A DNA stretch of 64,000 bases, taken from NCBI GenBank assembly GCA_038501785.1, contig JBAMJR010000180.1, forward strand, positions 5,040,001 to 5,104,000, given 5' to 3'. Shown piece after piece: positions 1-48,564 of this stretch (the stretch's first letter is position 1; each line of letters starts with the position of its first letter). The translations under genes were made by a program, and so were the position numbers. The notes under the pieces were generated by a model. That model saw only the letters and a program-made list of their open reading frames with translations, was not told where the DNA came from and did no database searches. This DNA comes from Myoxocephalus aenaeus. Taxonomy: Eukaryota > Chordata > Actinopteri > Perciformes > Cottidae.

Positions 1-94
1 CATCTTGTCGAGAGTTAGACCAAACTTAAAAAATGTGCCTCATATTTTGTTTGTTTAATCAATACAAAAATAACAAGCTAACTAGTGAGGTTTA

Positions 95-270
95 GAGTCA
101 GGTGAGCTGTTCCCGCTGTTTCCAGTCTTTGTGCTAAGCTAAGCTAACCTGCTGCTTAGCTCCAGCGATATATTTACTGTAAATACATGAGCGTGATATA
201 CATTTTCTCATCTAACTCCTGGCGAGAGTGAAGAAGAGCGTATTTCCTAAAATGTCAAAGATATTGTAGC
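95..270. repeat. Perciform-type dispersed repeat, copy 1
   Basis: It contains ctaagctaagctaacctgct, then tacatgagcgtgatatac, ctcatctaactcctggcgag and gtatttcctaaaatgtcaaa. The same blocks recur near 10390-10570, 15195-15495 and 47620-47690, so it is a dispersed family. Confidence 0.65.
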
Positions 271-1089
271 TGCAGGGAGTCGACACCTTTTGCCATAGGA
301 TTCAAAGTTGTAATTCTTAAATGGCATCTGGTGCTAAACAGTTTCTAATAATCTGAAAAAGGACGTCCCCTCATCGCCCTGTGTCGGCCTCACCCTTGAC
401 GCCTGCTGGGACGCTGAACGGGATAAGTGGTCTAGAAAATGGACGGACAGAAGGATGGATAGAAATCCCCTCCCTCCTCCCTAACTTCCCTCCATCTCCT
501 CAGTCTCAGATGTGTTGTTATAGAACGGGACAGGTGCAGGCTGGTGCTTCACTACACAGCTGTTACTGATTCACTTATGTCAAATCAGTGATTTACCAAG
601 AAGAGACGGGTGACTGCATGATGGGGTCAATTGGGCATTGATTTCAGTTCTGTTTGCTTTTCCTCAGACATAAAATAATTGTCATCATTTCATTTCATTT
701 CATTTACATTATCACGTTTTGATTCGGATGTGGCTGAACTCTGACTGGTGCATGGAAACTCTCAAGTTGAGCCCAGTCGGCTTTAAACCCGGGAAGAAAA
801 GCGCAGATAAAAGAGAGAGAGAGGCAGAAATTTGACATGTGATGAAACAAAACAGTTTTTTACTTTGGCTGAAATTCGTGTCTTCATGTAGGACTCCATC
901 GTTTGTAGCAAGAAGCTGATTGAGAACATAATGTAGGTTTTTAGGGCCTTTTTAAAAGGACATTGAAGAGGTGATATTTTAAGATTTAGTAACATGTATG
1001 GCAACCAGTTATCCTTTACGTTATTGTATTGCATGTTGATTATGTTCCCTTTCTGATTGCTATACAGTCACATTTCACCGCATCATCTC

Positions 1090-1345
1090 TTTCGTCACTC
1101 GGGAACTGCAGTGACGTTAGTTGGAGTAATTGAGAATGAATCCGGAGATCTCGCGGCTCCATTTTGTATGAATCCTGCACTCCGTGGTGCGGAGCGCATC
1201 GGCCGCGGTGTTGCACCCGGGCCGTCTGAGCCGTCTGTGTCACCGCCGATCTGGAGCCCAGACACCAAGAGTCCTGCTGATGGATCATTCATCAGACACC
1301 ACTTTGTACGCTCTCGGGGCAAGAGAGCAGTTCGTAATAGCTGTC
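1090..1345. promoter_or_regulatory. CpG-rich patch, possible regulatory element or distal first exon
   Basis: In contrast to AT-rich flanks, this stretch has many CpGs (tccggagatctcgcggctcc, gcatcggccgcggtgttgc) and a YY1-like CCATTTT core at about 1160. It directly precedes a long (GT)n. No TATA box or recognisable coding exon is visible. Confidence 0.3.
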
Positions 1346-1354
1346 TGGGCTGTG

Positions 1355-1356
<2 letters not shown>

Positions 1357-1421
<65 letters not shown>
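1357..1421. repeat. (GT)n microsatellite
   Basis: About 32 uninterrupted units, followed by interrupted GT-rich sequence to about 1471. Confidence 0.95.
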
Positions 1422-1425
<4 letters not shown>

Positions 1426-3188
1426 AGGTTGTCTGTGTGTGTGTGTGTGGAGGTGTGTGTGTGTGTGTGTGTCCCTTCTCTGCTCCTCCGTTCTGCTCTG
1501 AATCTCACAGGACTGCTCCCTGGTTCAATTGGTACTTTTTTTTACACACATCTACTCACCTGCACACACCTGCACATCTACACACACACACACACTCTCA
1601 AAAGATATTTATAGCACTATTTCCTATTTAGTTTATCGCCCTTATTCCCCAGGAAAAGTAGCCAGTATGTGTGTGCGCATCTATGTGTTACGACTCGCCC
1701 GTATTGCAGCTCCTCAGCATTGTGTGCGTTTGTGCGTCTGTGTTTACTGCCGTCATCACTCAAGGAAGGGCATCCGAGCTCCAGTGAACACACCGTCATC
1801 AAACAACCTCTGAGAGAGCTCGGCTGTGCAGACGATCCCGTTTCTCTGCAGTGACCAAGACAAACGCGGCCGACAACATCGCGGCCCTTGATGTCTACAT
1901 TGACTCGTCCCTCGTGATGTTTGTTCCCCACAAACCTCTCGAGCGCAAATGTTTTTTTCTGCACACGTGAATGTTCAGCTGGAGAGGAAATCACAGTGGA
2001 GTTACCGTAATACGAAGGAGTGCAATTTTAATGAGTCGCAACACTTGAGGGGTTCAAGCTCAAATTAGCGTAATAACGCAACAATAATATATTAATTACC
2101 TCTGCTACGGTCTATTTCCCATTGGACTACAACAGCTGTGATCAATCTTCTGCTCTGTTGATAAAAGCTTTTACAGTTATTGCTTAATACGCCAGGTGGC
2201 TGGTGCATGTTACTTATTTTTTCAGCAGAAGCAGTGGCATAAAAGACAATTAAAGAAGATGGCAGCCACAAGAGCAAAAACAACTAAACAATTTTAGCTT
2301 AATTTCAAGGGAAACATTTTGACTCGAAAAGCGCGTTTATAATATAGACAACATTCAGGTCTCCGTCCAACTTTAGCACACACTTTAAACTAAAGCAGAA
2401 AAAGACAATGCACATTACCATGAATATGCCATTTATATGTGCTTCATGTATTAATTTGGGGAAGGTTGCAGTCCCCTCATCTTTCCTCACGGGTCTGATG
2501 TTTTGTCTCTTCAGACGGTGGAAGCCTCAGTGGAGGTTTAGTCATATTCTTCATACTCTTTGCGTCATAATTTGTACGCTAAGTCTGTTTTAAATTGCAC
2601 TTCATTGCATTTTTCAATCAACTTCTCCACCTTAACCTAGCGTAAAAACCTTTTCTACATGTTTTGACTTCTTTTTTCGAATGTCCGTCATTTCTGTGGT
2701 TTTTCCTGCTAAGATGTGTCAAAATGTCAGCGGCATTGTAAGATGAAGATGCCGAATAATGAACTTTTCACACTCAAGGGTTAATTGATTTTTGAAACAA
2801 TCTATACTGTGCGCCATGCCGTCCGATGACATCTTAAGACCAACGTGTTCCTCCCTGATCCCTCTCACTAGATTTGGTCTTTAGTCCCATTGATGCTTCA
2901 TGGGGGTCATCTTTGGAAGGTTAGAAAGATTTTTCGATTCTCTTTGTTAAACAATTTGACAACTACAGTTATGATACAGATGTCTTAAAAATGATGATTA
3001 TATAAATGCCACATGTTTTCGCTTCATGACAGTTTGCTGTTTTAGCTTAAAGTTTGATGACTTCATCTTCTTCGAGTACAGAGTGAAACGGCGAACAACA
3101 GCTGAGTTTTAATGAGCTCATATTCTATCTGTCACTTAATCTCACTCTTTAAGGCTGACCCTGTGTGTGCATATGCATATGCATGTGT

Positions 3189-3190
<2 letters not shown>

Positions 3191-3229
<39 letters not shown>
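3191..3229. repeat. (GT)n microsatellite
   Basis: About 19 units; a (CA)n tract follows 115 bp away, giving an inverted pair. Confidence 0.95.
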
Positions 3230-3343
3230 GACCGTCACACACCACACACTGTGTCCCTCTCCTCCTTCTCCATCTGTCGCCTCTTGACAAACACATGGTG
3301 CCTTGTTTGGCCGACTCAGCAAGGCCCCTGGCTCAACATGTAG

Positions 3344-3344
<1 letters not shown>

Positions 3345-3422
<78 letters not shown>
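3345..3422. repeat. (CA)n microsatellite
   Basis: About 39 uninterrupted units, complementary to the (GT)n at 3191. Confidence 0.95.
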
Positions 3423-3425
<3 letters not shown>

Positions 3426-4439
3426 CTCCATCTCCCCTCCATGGTTGCATGTAGGATAACGGGACTCAGGGATTGAGGGTGTGAAGGGGTTTACAATAGT
3501 TCAGAGACTGAGGCAGATGGGTGCATCAAGGGACACAGAATTAATAAGCAATAGAAGGCCAGAAAGATAAGAAATGTAATGGCGATCGCCTGTGGTCCAC
3601 TAGAAGCTGTTAGCAGGTTCGTCCTGTGTGTTCGGAAATTCTGCCAGAGTGTGAGTATGGAGGAGGATAAGACACAGAGAGCAGATGAGAAGGCTGATGG
3701 GCAAAGCAAACAGGCATAAACACTGATAATTATGGTCAGAGAGAATTTGACAGACAAATGAGTTTATAGTTTCATCCTATTTATTATTTCAGTTTAACAT
3801 GCAAGCAGCGTGACGAGGTGAGACTTGGCACCAGCTCCTGATGAATGCCATATTTCTACCGCCCATCCCAGGGAGTCAAATGACAGTGTTTATTAAAGGG
3901 CGACTCAAAGAAAGCGCCACTCTTAGTGCAACATAGAGGTCACTGTTGTTTCACCCCCTTGTAAATGATAGACGTTCTTCTTTCCTCCGAATTCAAGAGA
4001 TTTTGGGAATCCTCCGATACATTATGTGCCTGTTTTCAATGAATTAGGGCTAAATTGATCCTAGAGACAAAATCACGTATTATCCAAAACTCTCTCGATG
4101 TATACGTGAAAGTGGAACATTTATTGTTTTCTCCTTCACGTGTCTTTTATCTGCTTGAATTTATATTAGTTAGATTTGATTAAAAAGAGAAAGAGTCAAG
4201 ATATGAACCTTGAAGGGCAATGACAACACGTTGAATGCTGAATAGCTTTGTCAAGACCTTGGTCAATATTAAAAAGAGATCTCCAGCCTTGATTGCATTG
4301 TCTAAGAAGTGTTTTCCTGACTGCTGACCAGTAAAACCTCTATTGTAGCAAAACCCCCTTCTCTGTTGCAAGAACTCATAGTTCAACTCCCAGGAGGGTG
4401 ATCGTGTGACAAGGAGGCAGAAACACAAGCAAGGAAACA

Positions 4440-4770
4440 GGTGCCTGTTTACATATCTAGCAGATAGAGAGTCCTGTTTCTGGCCACGTTACAAAGTCCA
4501 ATATTCACTCTTGTTTAGCTCTTATTTTGGTCTCCGCCAACTCCTTAGATAGTGTTGCTGGCTCTTCAGCTGCTAAACGCTCCACAGTGTTCTCCGGCTC
4601 ATCGCTGATCGTGTCTGTTTGGTGTTGAACAAGTCGTGTTCAGCCTGTTTATCAGAGCTTTATATGTTGTCTGCTGCATCTGGAGACGATGTGGTTAAGA
4701 GCGGTGAGAGCGAACCAAAAACGTAAAGTTGCTGGCCATAAAACCGTGAGATGACAGGTGCTAAAATGTG
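4440..4770. repeat. Dispersed repeat (cagctgctaaacgctccac type)
   Basis: The run gtgcctgtttacatatctag, ttggtctccgccaactcc, cagctgctaaacgctccac and gtgtctgtttggtg matches in order a repeat that I remember as abundant in perciform introns. There is no second copy in this window. Confidence 0.45.
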
Positions 4771-5610
4771 ACATAATCATTTGCTAATATATAAATATGT
4801 TTGATAATTGAAGCTTTAAAAGACAGTTTTTCTATGCCGACAGGGTGGCCTGTGTACTGAACAGGTCGTGTGTCACCGTTTCATCCAAGCAACATTATTA
4901 TCGCATGCAGCATTTAAACTTGATTGACTCAAACTTGTCTCTATGAACAGTGTATATATGTACATATCCACCATGGGCCGTGGTTTGAAGAAAAATAACA
5001 CTGTGCTGAGAACCCTCAAGAGAGAGAGGGACAAAGAAGGTGTAAAAGAAAGGGAAACTTGTATTTCATTGTGAGAACGTTGGTGGAGGACTTTTTGCCC
5101 CTTTTTTATCTTGTGCCAGTTTTTTTTATTTGTATTATTATTATTTTGATCTGGCATGTATCTGGAGTAACATTTTTCTCAGCCAGCTACAACTCATGTT
5201 TATTTGTACACTCCAATATCAAGTTGAGTATGCGAGTGTTCTAAGAACACAAGGATAAGATACGTAGGACATGGAATAAACCTCAGCAGAGGAAATGTGA
5301 AGAGAGAGCTCAACCTTCCTTGGATTGGGCCGCTATAAGAGCTGTAGGTGGGGAAAAAAGGCAAAGTCAGGCATCTGGGCCCCGAATGATAAGACAGCCA
5401 TAAGCAAAAATATAACCCCTGATGCAATTTAAAACCTTTCAGGCTCTCAGGATTTCTTTCCAAAAGCCAAAAAAACAAAACATTAACTGTCTATGTTGCT
5501 TTTCATTGAAAAACCTTGAAGAACAGAAATCCACTGATCCCGGGCATTAAGTGTCACTTCCAATTGCATAATGTGTGAAGAGTGTATAATATATATACAC
5601 AAATATATAC

Positions 5611-5613
<3 letters not shown>

Positions 5614-5669
<56 letters not shown>
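5614..5669. repeat. (AT)n microsatellite
   Basis: Two AT runs separated by a single acat interruption, ending in a short (AC)n. Confidence 0.95.
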
Positions 5670-5677
<8 letters not shown>

Positions 5678-7313
5678 TGCACGTGTTTAGTCGTCGTCCA
5701 CACAGTGTTACATGCCAATATTGTTGGAACCATTTTCCCCCAAACCATTTTTCCCCAAATCAACAAGACGACATGTATTTGTAAAGAGCACTTTCAACAA
5801 CCTGAAAGCATGAAAGATAATTCCAAAATATAGAGTATTCCTCTGAGCCATCTGACTGCGACAGAGAGCTTCATAAGCAGTTCAGCAGTTACAGTGAAAT
5901 ATATTGAAATTACTGCAAAAAAAGGGGTTTTATATTGCAGCCGATGTGGTGTACACTGTTCCCCACTGAGCTGAACGCATTGCTTCCCGTGTCACTAAAT
6001 ACCACACACTGTACAGGCGTGCATGTGGCTATTTTACGTGTATTACTCACATAAGAGCACTTTCCCTGCCTCGGTCCTGTAATAACTCACTTCTGTTACT
6101 TTGCCTGAGACAGCATGCTGCAGTAAAGTTATTTTAAAGTAATAATCCACCCTCCCTCTGTGGTTTGTTTGCTGCTCGGTTGCTGATATGGTACAACAGT
6201 GATTCATGAAGCTTTTACGTTTAAAAACAGCTGTCAACTCGGTCTGGGAAAATCCTCTATCACTCTGTTGATGATTTATTTTCAATTGCAAGCAGAGGAA
6301 AAGGGTAGTTAGCAGGAGAGAGTACAGCTGCTGCGGCTGGACAGAAAAATAGAGAGCAAAATTGGTCATATTTACTACTATATTTATTAATATCTACAAA
6401 TTCAACAATGTCTTATTCTTTCTCTCTAAACTTTACAAACTCCCCAGACTAACTATCAGTGGCACTCGGACCTGTGTCCTCCTATTGACGATATAACTGA
6501 AGATGTAATTTTCATAAAAGTCGTTTAATAAAAACACAGACATTGTTAAAAGAATACAGTATTGTTGGTTTTGGTGTGAACACTCTTCTTTGAAAAGCAC
6601 AGTTATATATCCAGAGTGCATATAATGATATGGCGTCCTACGCTGGCGCTTAGCTTCTAATTTTAGCCGACAGAGCAAACACAAGAGGCCACTGCTGACC
6701 CGACTGCGCACACACTCGAGAGTGGGAAATTATACTGAATGAGCCATGAGTGGGACAGAAAGAGGAACCGTCGGTGATTATATAAATAACATGTGTTGAG
6801 TGTTTTATGGATTCATGTTTCTTGTAAAGGCCGTTGTAAATCACTTGACAGAGCCTTCACGTTAGGTCTCCGTGTGCACATTTGCTTTTTGAGTGCATGT
6901 GTGAGATTTCTCTTGTGCATATATCTGTATGCATACATGTGTGTCACTGGATTCACTAGATTCAAACACTGATTCGGGGGAAATTATGTCTAGAGAGCAA
7001 TTAATCCATGTAAAAAATAACGAAACACAGCTACATCAAACCGCCATGAAATAACACAACTTGAAAGTGAAACCACCATGCAACATATGCTCAATGTGTG
7101 ATGTTCTCATTCCCAAACCACGAGGTAGGGAGCGATGACATTTACCTTATTTACTTTCACGGCCCATCATTTGATTTATATGACAACATGACATTTCAGA
7201 GTTAATCTCTTATTTAGGGTATGTTTGCCATTTCCACTCAAAATCTTGTTGTTCCTTTATAAACATTGAAAACATGTCCCTCCATGGACCACTAGCAGTT
7301 GCTGCAGAAACTC

Positions 7314-7315
<2 letters not shown>

Positions 7316-7378
<63 letters not shown>
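7316..7378. repeat. (CA)n microsatellite
   Basis: About 31 units; first of four dinucleotide tracts within 700 bp. Confidence 0.95.
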
Positions 7379-7379
<1 letters not shown>

Positions 7380-7588
7380 TCAGACACACAAGATATGGAC
7401 AACTATAGAGGGATTTCACATGATGAGAAGATTTTCTACGGTATAGAGAGAACATGGAGGATTGGGAAAAGGGGATTGGAGTGGAAAGGAGAGGAAAGGG
7501 GGAAGAAGTGAGTGTTTAAGGATGGAGTAGTTACTTAGCAGCAGTTGTGAAGGTCATTTTCTCCAGCAGGCTTGAAGTTGGGTCAAGC

Positions 7589-7592
<4 letters not shown>

Positions 7593-7671
<79 letters not shown>
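7593..7671. repeat. (TG)n microsatellite
   Basis: About 39 units, second of the 7.3-8.0 kb cluster. Confidence 0.95.
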
Positions 7672-7750
7672 ACAAACAAATATCCTTGTGCATAAAAGAT
7701 CTGACATGTTGTATTTTTAGAGCTATTTCAGAGTTGCATGTAATATAATG

Positions 7751-7753
<3 letters not shown>

Positions 7754-7818
<65 letters not shown>
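7754..7818. repeat. (GT)n microsatellite
   Basis: About 32 units followed by gtgtat-type imperfect units to 7842. Confidence 0.95.
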
Positions 7819-7828
<10 letters not shown>

Positions 7829-7969
7829 GTATATGTGTGTGTCCTATAATAGAATTAGCTGTGCAGAGAGGTGACGTTGGTAGACTGGCATCTGTTTGTT
7901 TGGGAGACACTTGAGAAGCTGTGAAGTGACAGGAAAGGCTGCTTGGCACCATTGAGGCTCACGCAAGTG

Positions 7970-7973
<4 letters not shown>

Positions 7974-8025
<52 letters not shown>
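7974..8025. repeat. (TG)n microsatellite
   Basis: About 26 units, immediately left of the possible MITE at 8046. Confidence 0.95.
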
Positions 8026-8027
<2 letters not shown>

Positions 8028-8045
8028 CAATCAGGAGAAACAGAA

Positions 8046-8499
8046 GGCCCTTTCACACAGCGTGTTCAAGGTGGGAATGTTGCGGCATTATTACGCCTCA
8101 CCCTTCAGTGTAAAAAGTACGGACACGGAACGGGAGAGAAGGAGCTATTAACAGAGGCATCGACGTCTGTGAAGGTGCCGTCAGATGAAAAGACATTTAA
8201 AAGGTGTGCTATTCGCTCAGCCCGACGTCGGGCGCGGGGCATAGTGCAGACAGTCGCAGAGGCAAAGCGTAGAGCAGATATTCACTGTCAAAAAGTGGCA
8301 ATGTGTCACATGGAGCTGTTCTCTCATTGGTTGCGCTTTGAAAGGTTCATGGTAAAAGTTGAAATAATCTGGCGTGGTGGGACTACACACACGCAAGATG
8401 CAAGTGTGTTACAAGACACGCCTCTTTTGCCTCCAGAATGCCGGCATGCTATCTGGGGCCGCATTATGCCGGCATGGTTGGGTTCAGTGTAAAAAAGCA
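8046..8499. mobile_element. Possible MITE with imperfect inverted ends
   Basis: The left end (ccctttcacacagcgtg, then gcggcattattacgcc) and the reverse complement of the right end (ctttttttacactgaaccc, then gccggcataatgcggcc) resemble one another. The whole is more G+C-rich than its flanks. The flanking duplication is not evident. Confidence 0.35.
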
Positions 8500-8907
8500 A
8501 AGTTGGAGAGTTGGGCTGTGACTGACTAATTGCTGCAACCCAATAACAAAAAAAGAGAATATTTTCTTTTTTTCCAGCAGCAAAAAAACAATTCTGATTT
8601 TTTTAGGTGCCCTATCCGAGCGTTGTTTGAGGATAAGTATGGATTGGGGACTCGTGACCTCAGTGTGTCTGGCTACGGCCGAGCAAACACATATAACAAT
8701 GTTTCAAATTGAAACAGATGATTCAAGGAATAAGGACCCGCCTTTGTCAAATACGTTTATGCAAGTAAATCCCTCCACATGCACTGAGTCTTACTTCAAG
8801 TGCCTCCACCCACTGGCACACTATGTTGCACCCTATCTCACCTGAATGTTTATTCAAGCTCAGAAGTGCACTTGCACACCGCAGTGTGTCTAACAGGAAC
8901 AATCTCA

Positions 8908-8947
<40 letters not shown>

Positions 8948-10389
8948 TGTGTGGGAGAGTGAAAGAATCAGGGGAGGGGGCTTGAAAGAGAGCGAGTAGT
9001 GTTTTTGTGTGTTAAGGTGAAGAGATACAGGTGTCTCATTCCTCCCCTTGATGACGCACGATAGGGCCCTAGTGAAAAGGCAAAGTCACTGCAAGAGTGT
9101 GTGTGAGGCAGAGAGGGAGAGTCTGTCTATATGTTGTTGCAGGTATATGTTTTTTTTTTTACAGCTGATCTCTCTGGGACATTTGATGGTCCAGTTGAGT
9201 TTGTTTGTTCGCCTCCACGCAGGAGTTTGTAAAAATCCTCCGGTGTTTTTTTGAGCGTCATGACCGCAGATCGCAGAACATTTCCGCAAAGGGCATTAAC
9301 TAAAATAAAATACAAATCTACCGAGGCTTCAATCGGGTGGGAGTCAAGGGATACAACACAGCCTTAGGGGTCCTACGGGCAGATCCTCTGGCAGCTGTCC
9401 GGTTGCTATAGCGCTGATCACACACAGGAAGAGCAATGCAAAGGAGAGAGATGGGACCTTCCGTTTAATTGTTGTTTTGTCGCCGCCGTTTCCTCGGCTT
9501 GATCTATTCCCTGACTGCTGTTTGAAGCATCTCATCTACTGAGATGTCTTTGTCTCTTGTCTTGTGTGAGGCATTTCTCTAATTATTCTCTGAACAAAGA
9601 GTCTCAGGCGCTCCATTTCAGCTATGCTGAAATGATCCCCTCTTACTATTGTCACTACTGTCACCCGGACGAGCCGAACCAGATGTGCGCCGTGATTCAC
9701 CGCTCGTGTTTCTGCTGCGTCGGCCTGTCATGTCGCTCGCGTAGTTTTATGTCGGTGTCCTTGTCTTGTCTGCCACGGGAGACTCTCGTAACTCACACGG
9801 CTGTTTTTAACTTGACGTGAACGTTTGTTTTATGGTGGGAATGTTTCACGGTCCACCTAGGTATCAGAACCTTTTCAAACATGGAGTCATTAAACACATA
9901 AGGAAATCAATGCAGATAAGACAACACTGTAAAGCTGTTTATTGAGACAGATGAAAGGTCACAAGTCAGAGCTTCATTGCTCTTCCAATGGGGCACAAAG
10001 TTGATACAGGTTCTGGTATTACTGTAATGAAATGAAAATACATATTTTGTTATGCACTGATCTGACTTAAGAAGTCTCGATAGTACCGATACCTGGGCTT
10101 TGGGTATTGGCCAATGCTACCAATGTTTAATGAATGAGCTGCCTCACTGTGTGGAAGTGACTGGTCATTCTTTTATGTGTATGTTTGAGCCATCATGCTT
10201 AACTTAAACATTGCTTTCCTTACTTTGTAAAGCAAAATGCACCAAATAGACACTTATATAGTACATACATGTACTCAATTGTTATTTATTAAAATGATGA
10301 AATCCGATCCGTTTCTAATACTCGACATTTAGTAAATACTCGTATTCACTTTATTGTTGCCAGTTAAGTGAGACGAGCAAAACCGCGTC

Positions 10390-10570
10390 AGTTGAAAATG
10401 AAGTTGCAGCCAGAATACGGTTAGCTAAGCATAAAGACTGTAAAAAGTGGAGAACAACTAGACTATCATGAATTAGATATTGTTTGTTTAATCCTAATAT
10501 CAATTAATATTCAACAGTACAGACATGAGAGTGAGTGGTAATACGCGTATTTCCCAGAATGTCAAACTAT
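10390..10570. repeat. Perciform-type dispersed repeat, copy 2
   Basis: Shares ttagctaagcataaagactg, tacagacatgagagtgagtg and gtatttcccagaatgtcaaa with the copies at 95 and 15195. Confidence 0.6.
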
Positions 10571-10986
10571 TCGGGAAAGAAGAACAGGTGGCCCAAGATT
10601 GAACCGAACTCTTAAGATCAGTATATTCTTAGAATACGTCTCCTTCAGCTCTGATAACTGATCTGTAACTGAGGAGTAAACCGGCTCTGGCTGCAGCCGG
10701 AGAGGTAGATTGGAGAGAAGATGTGGCACTATGCGATGGTGGCAGGCCGCAAACAAGAAATGCAGCGTGAAAACAAAGCGTGTGATGTATTTCCCAGCGT
10801 GTCTGTGCACAAAATAGACCATGTCAAATTTGTTAAAATTGTAATTTTTCCATGTGGTGTCATTTAATCTCCTTGCGTTTTGCGAGGTTACATTTCAATT
10901 CCAATGTCCTTGGCAACAGCACAGCAGGCAATAGGCTGATAAGCCTGTTTGAATTGAGATTTCACACAGTGGGATTGAGTGTGTTT

Positions 10987-11037
10987 GAGAGAGAGAGAGA
11001 GATAGAGATAAAGCGAGAGAGAGAGAGAGAGAGATAA

Positions 11038-11090
<53 letters not shown>
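10987..11090. repeat. (GA)n purine tract
   Basis: Over 100 bases of GA repeat with two gataaagc-type interruptions, about 370 bp upstream of the putative rap1gap2 leader. Confidence 0.95.
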
Positions 11091-11097
<7 letters not shown>

Positions 11098-11459
11098 GGT
11101 GGGTAGGTGTGCATTCATGTGTCTAGAAATAAAATCATGAAATCAAGCATAGATGGAACAAGTTCGGAGAGATTAAAATAAGATTATTAACATGGTAGAA
11201 ACAAGGGCAGGGAGAGATAGAGGGAGGCATACGGTAGAGGAAGAGGAGGAGGCGGCTCTTGTACCAACTCCAGCCTATCAGACGGAGGAAGGCGGGGTTT
11301 AGCATCAGGAAGGAGGGAGCAGAGCAGCAGCAGACACAGAGGAGAAAAAACAGAGCATGTAAGAGAAGCAGGGAGAGGTGGGAAGGTAGAGGTAGGTAGA
11401 CAGAGAGATGCAGAGCCACAGTGTGCGTGTCTGCTAGGCTGTCAGTACTCTTCATCCTC

Positions 11460-11967
11460 CTCGTCAGGGACCATGATGTGTTATGGAGCTACGGTGCACA
11501 GATTTACTGCAGATGCAGCCAATGCAGATAGAAGTTCACCTTGAGCCGGAGTCCAACAGTGCCACTCTGGACCTCTGGGATTACAAGAAGTGCTCATTGA
11601 TCCCAAGACCGAGATGAACAGAGGTTTAACCGGATCTCACAACCTGCCAAACCAAGAGGGGCTACAGAATCTTTAACTTTTGGATTACTGGTCCAGACTT
11701 GCACCACAACGTCTGACGGAGAGGCTCTGGACAGACAGACAGACAGTGCAGGGCCAGATATCAAACAGGTACTTGCTTTGGCAGAAACTTGACAGCTGTC
11801 TCCAAAGCAGACAGCATACAGAACCAAGACTGTGACACCCACAGCTCACACTGGAGCCCCGCAAAGCCACGACCAAGCAGGTCCCGCAGCCCAGGGACCC
11901 TGGAGCCGGCCTGACCTTGGACCGTCTGTCACCGGAGCCCCTCGTGGCACCGGCAGAGACGTCCAGC
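11460..11967 (+). other. Putative 5' UTR and leader of rap1gap2
   Basis: This stretch lies directly upstream of the first coding exon. The reading frame of that exon is closed by an in-frame TGA at 11833-11835, so the ATG at 11968 is the first one available in it. A short upstream ORF of 23 codons could start at 11473 (GGACCATGA context, A at -3) and stop at 11542-11544. I cannot place the transcription start site; no convincing TATA box is visible and other untranslated exons may exist. The sequence is more balanced in base composition than the flanking repeats. Confidence 0.35.

Positions 11968-48555
<36,588 letters not shown>

Positions 48556-48564
<9 letters not shown>

Larger units (their letters stand above)
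1..11459. other. Region upstream of rap1gap2 without a supported gene
   Basis: No exon could be recognised in either strand. The long open frames here come from microsatellites or lack any familiar motif. It could be intergenic, or intronic to an upstream start of rap1gap2 or another gene. A CpG-rich patch is at 1090-1345. The rest holds the repeats listed separately. Confidence 0.5.

Noticed and set aside
1057..1614. 185-codon open frame on + and overlapping frames on -
   Set aside because: Half of it is the (GT)n microsatellite read as Cys-Val, the rest has no recognisable domain, and the other strand is equally open.
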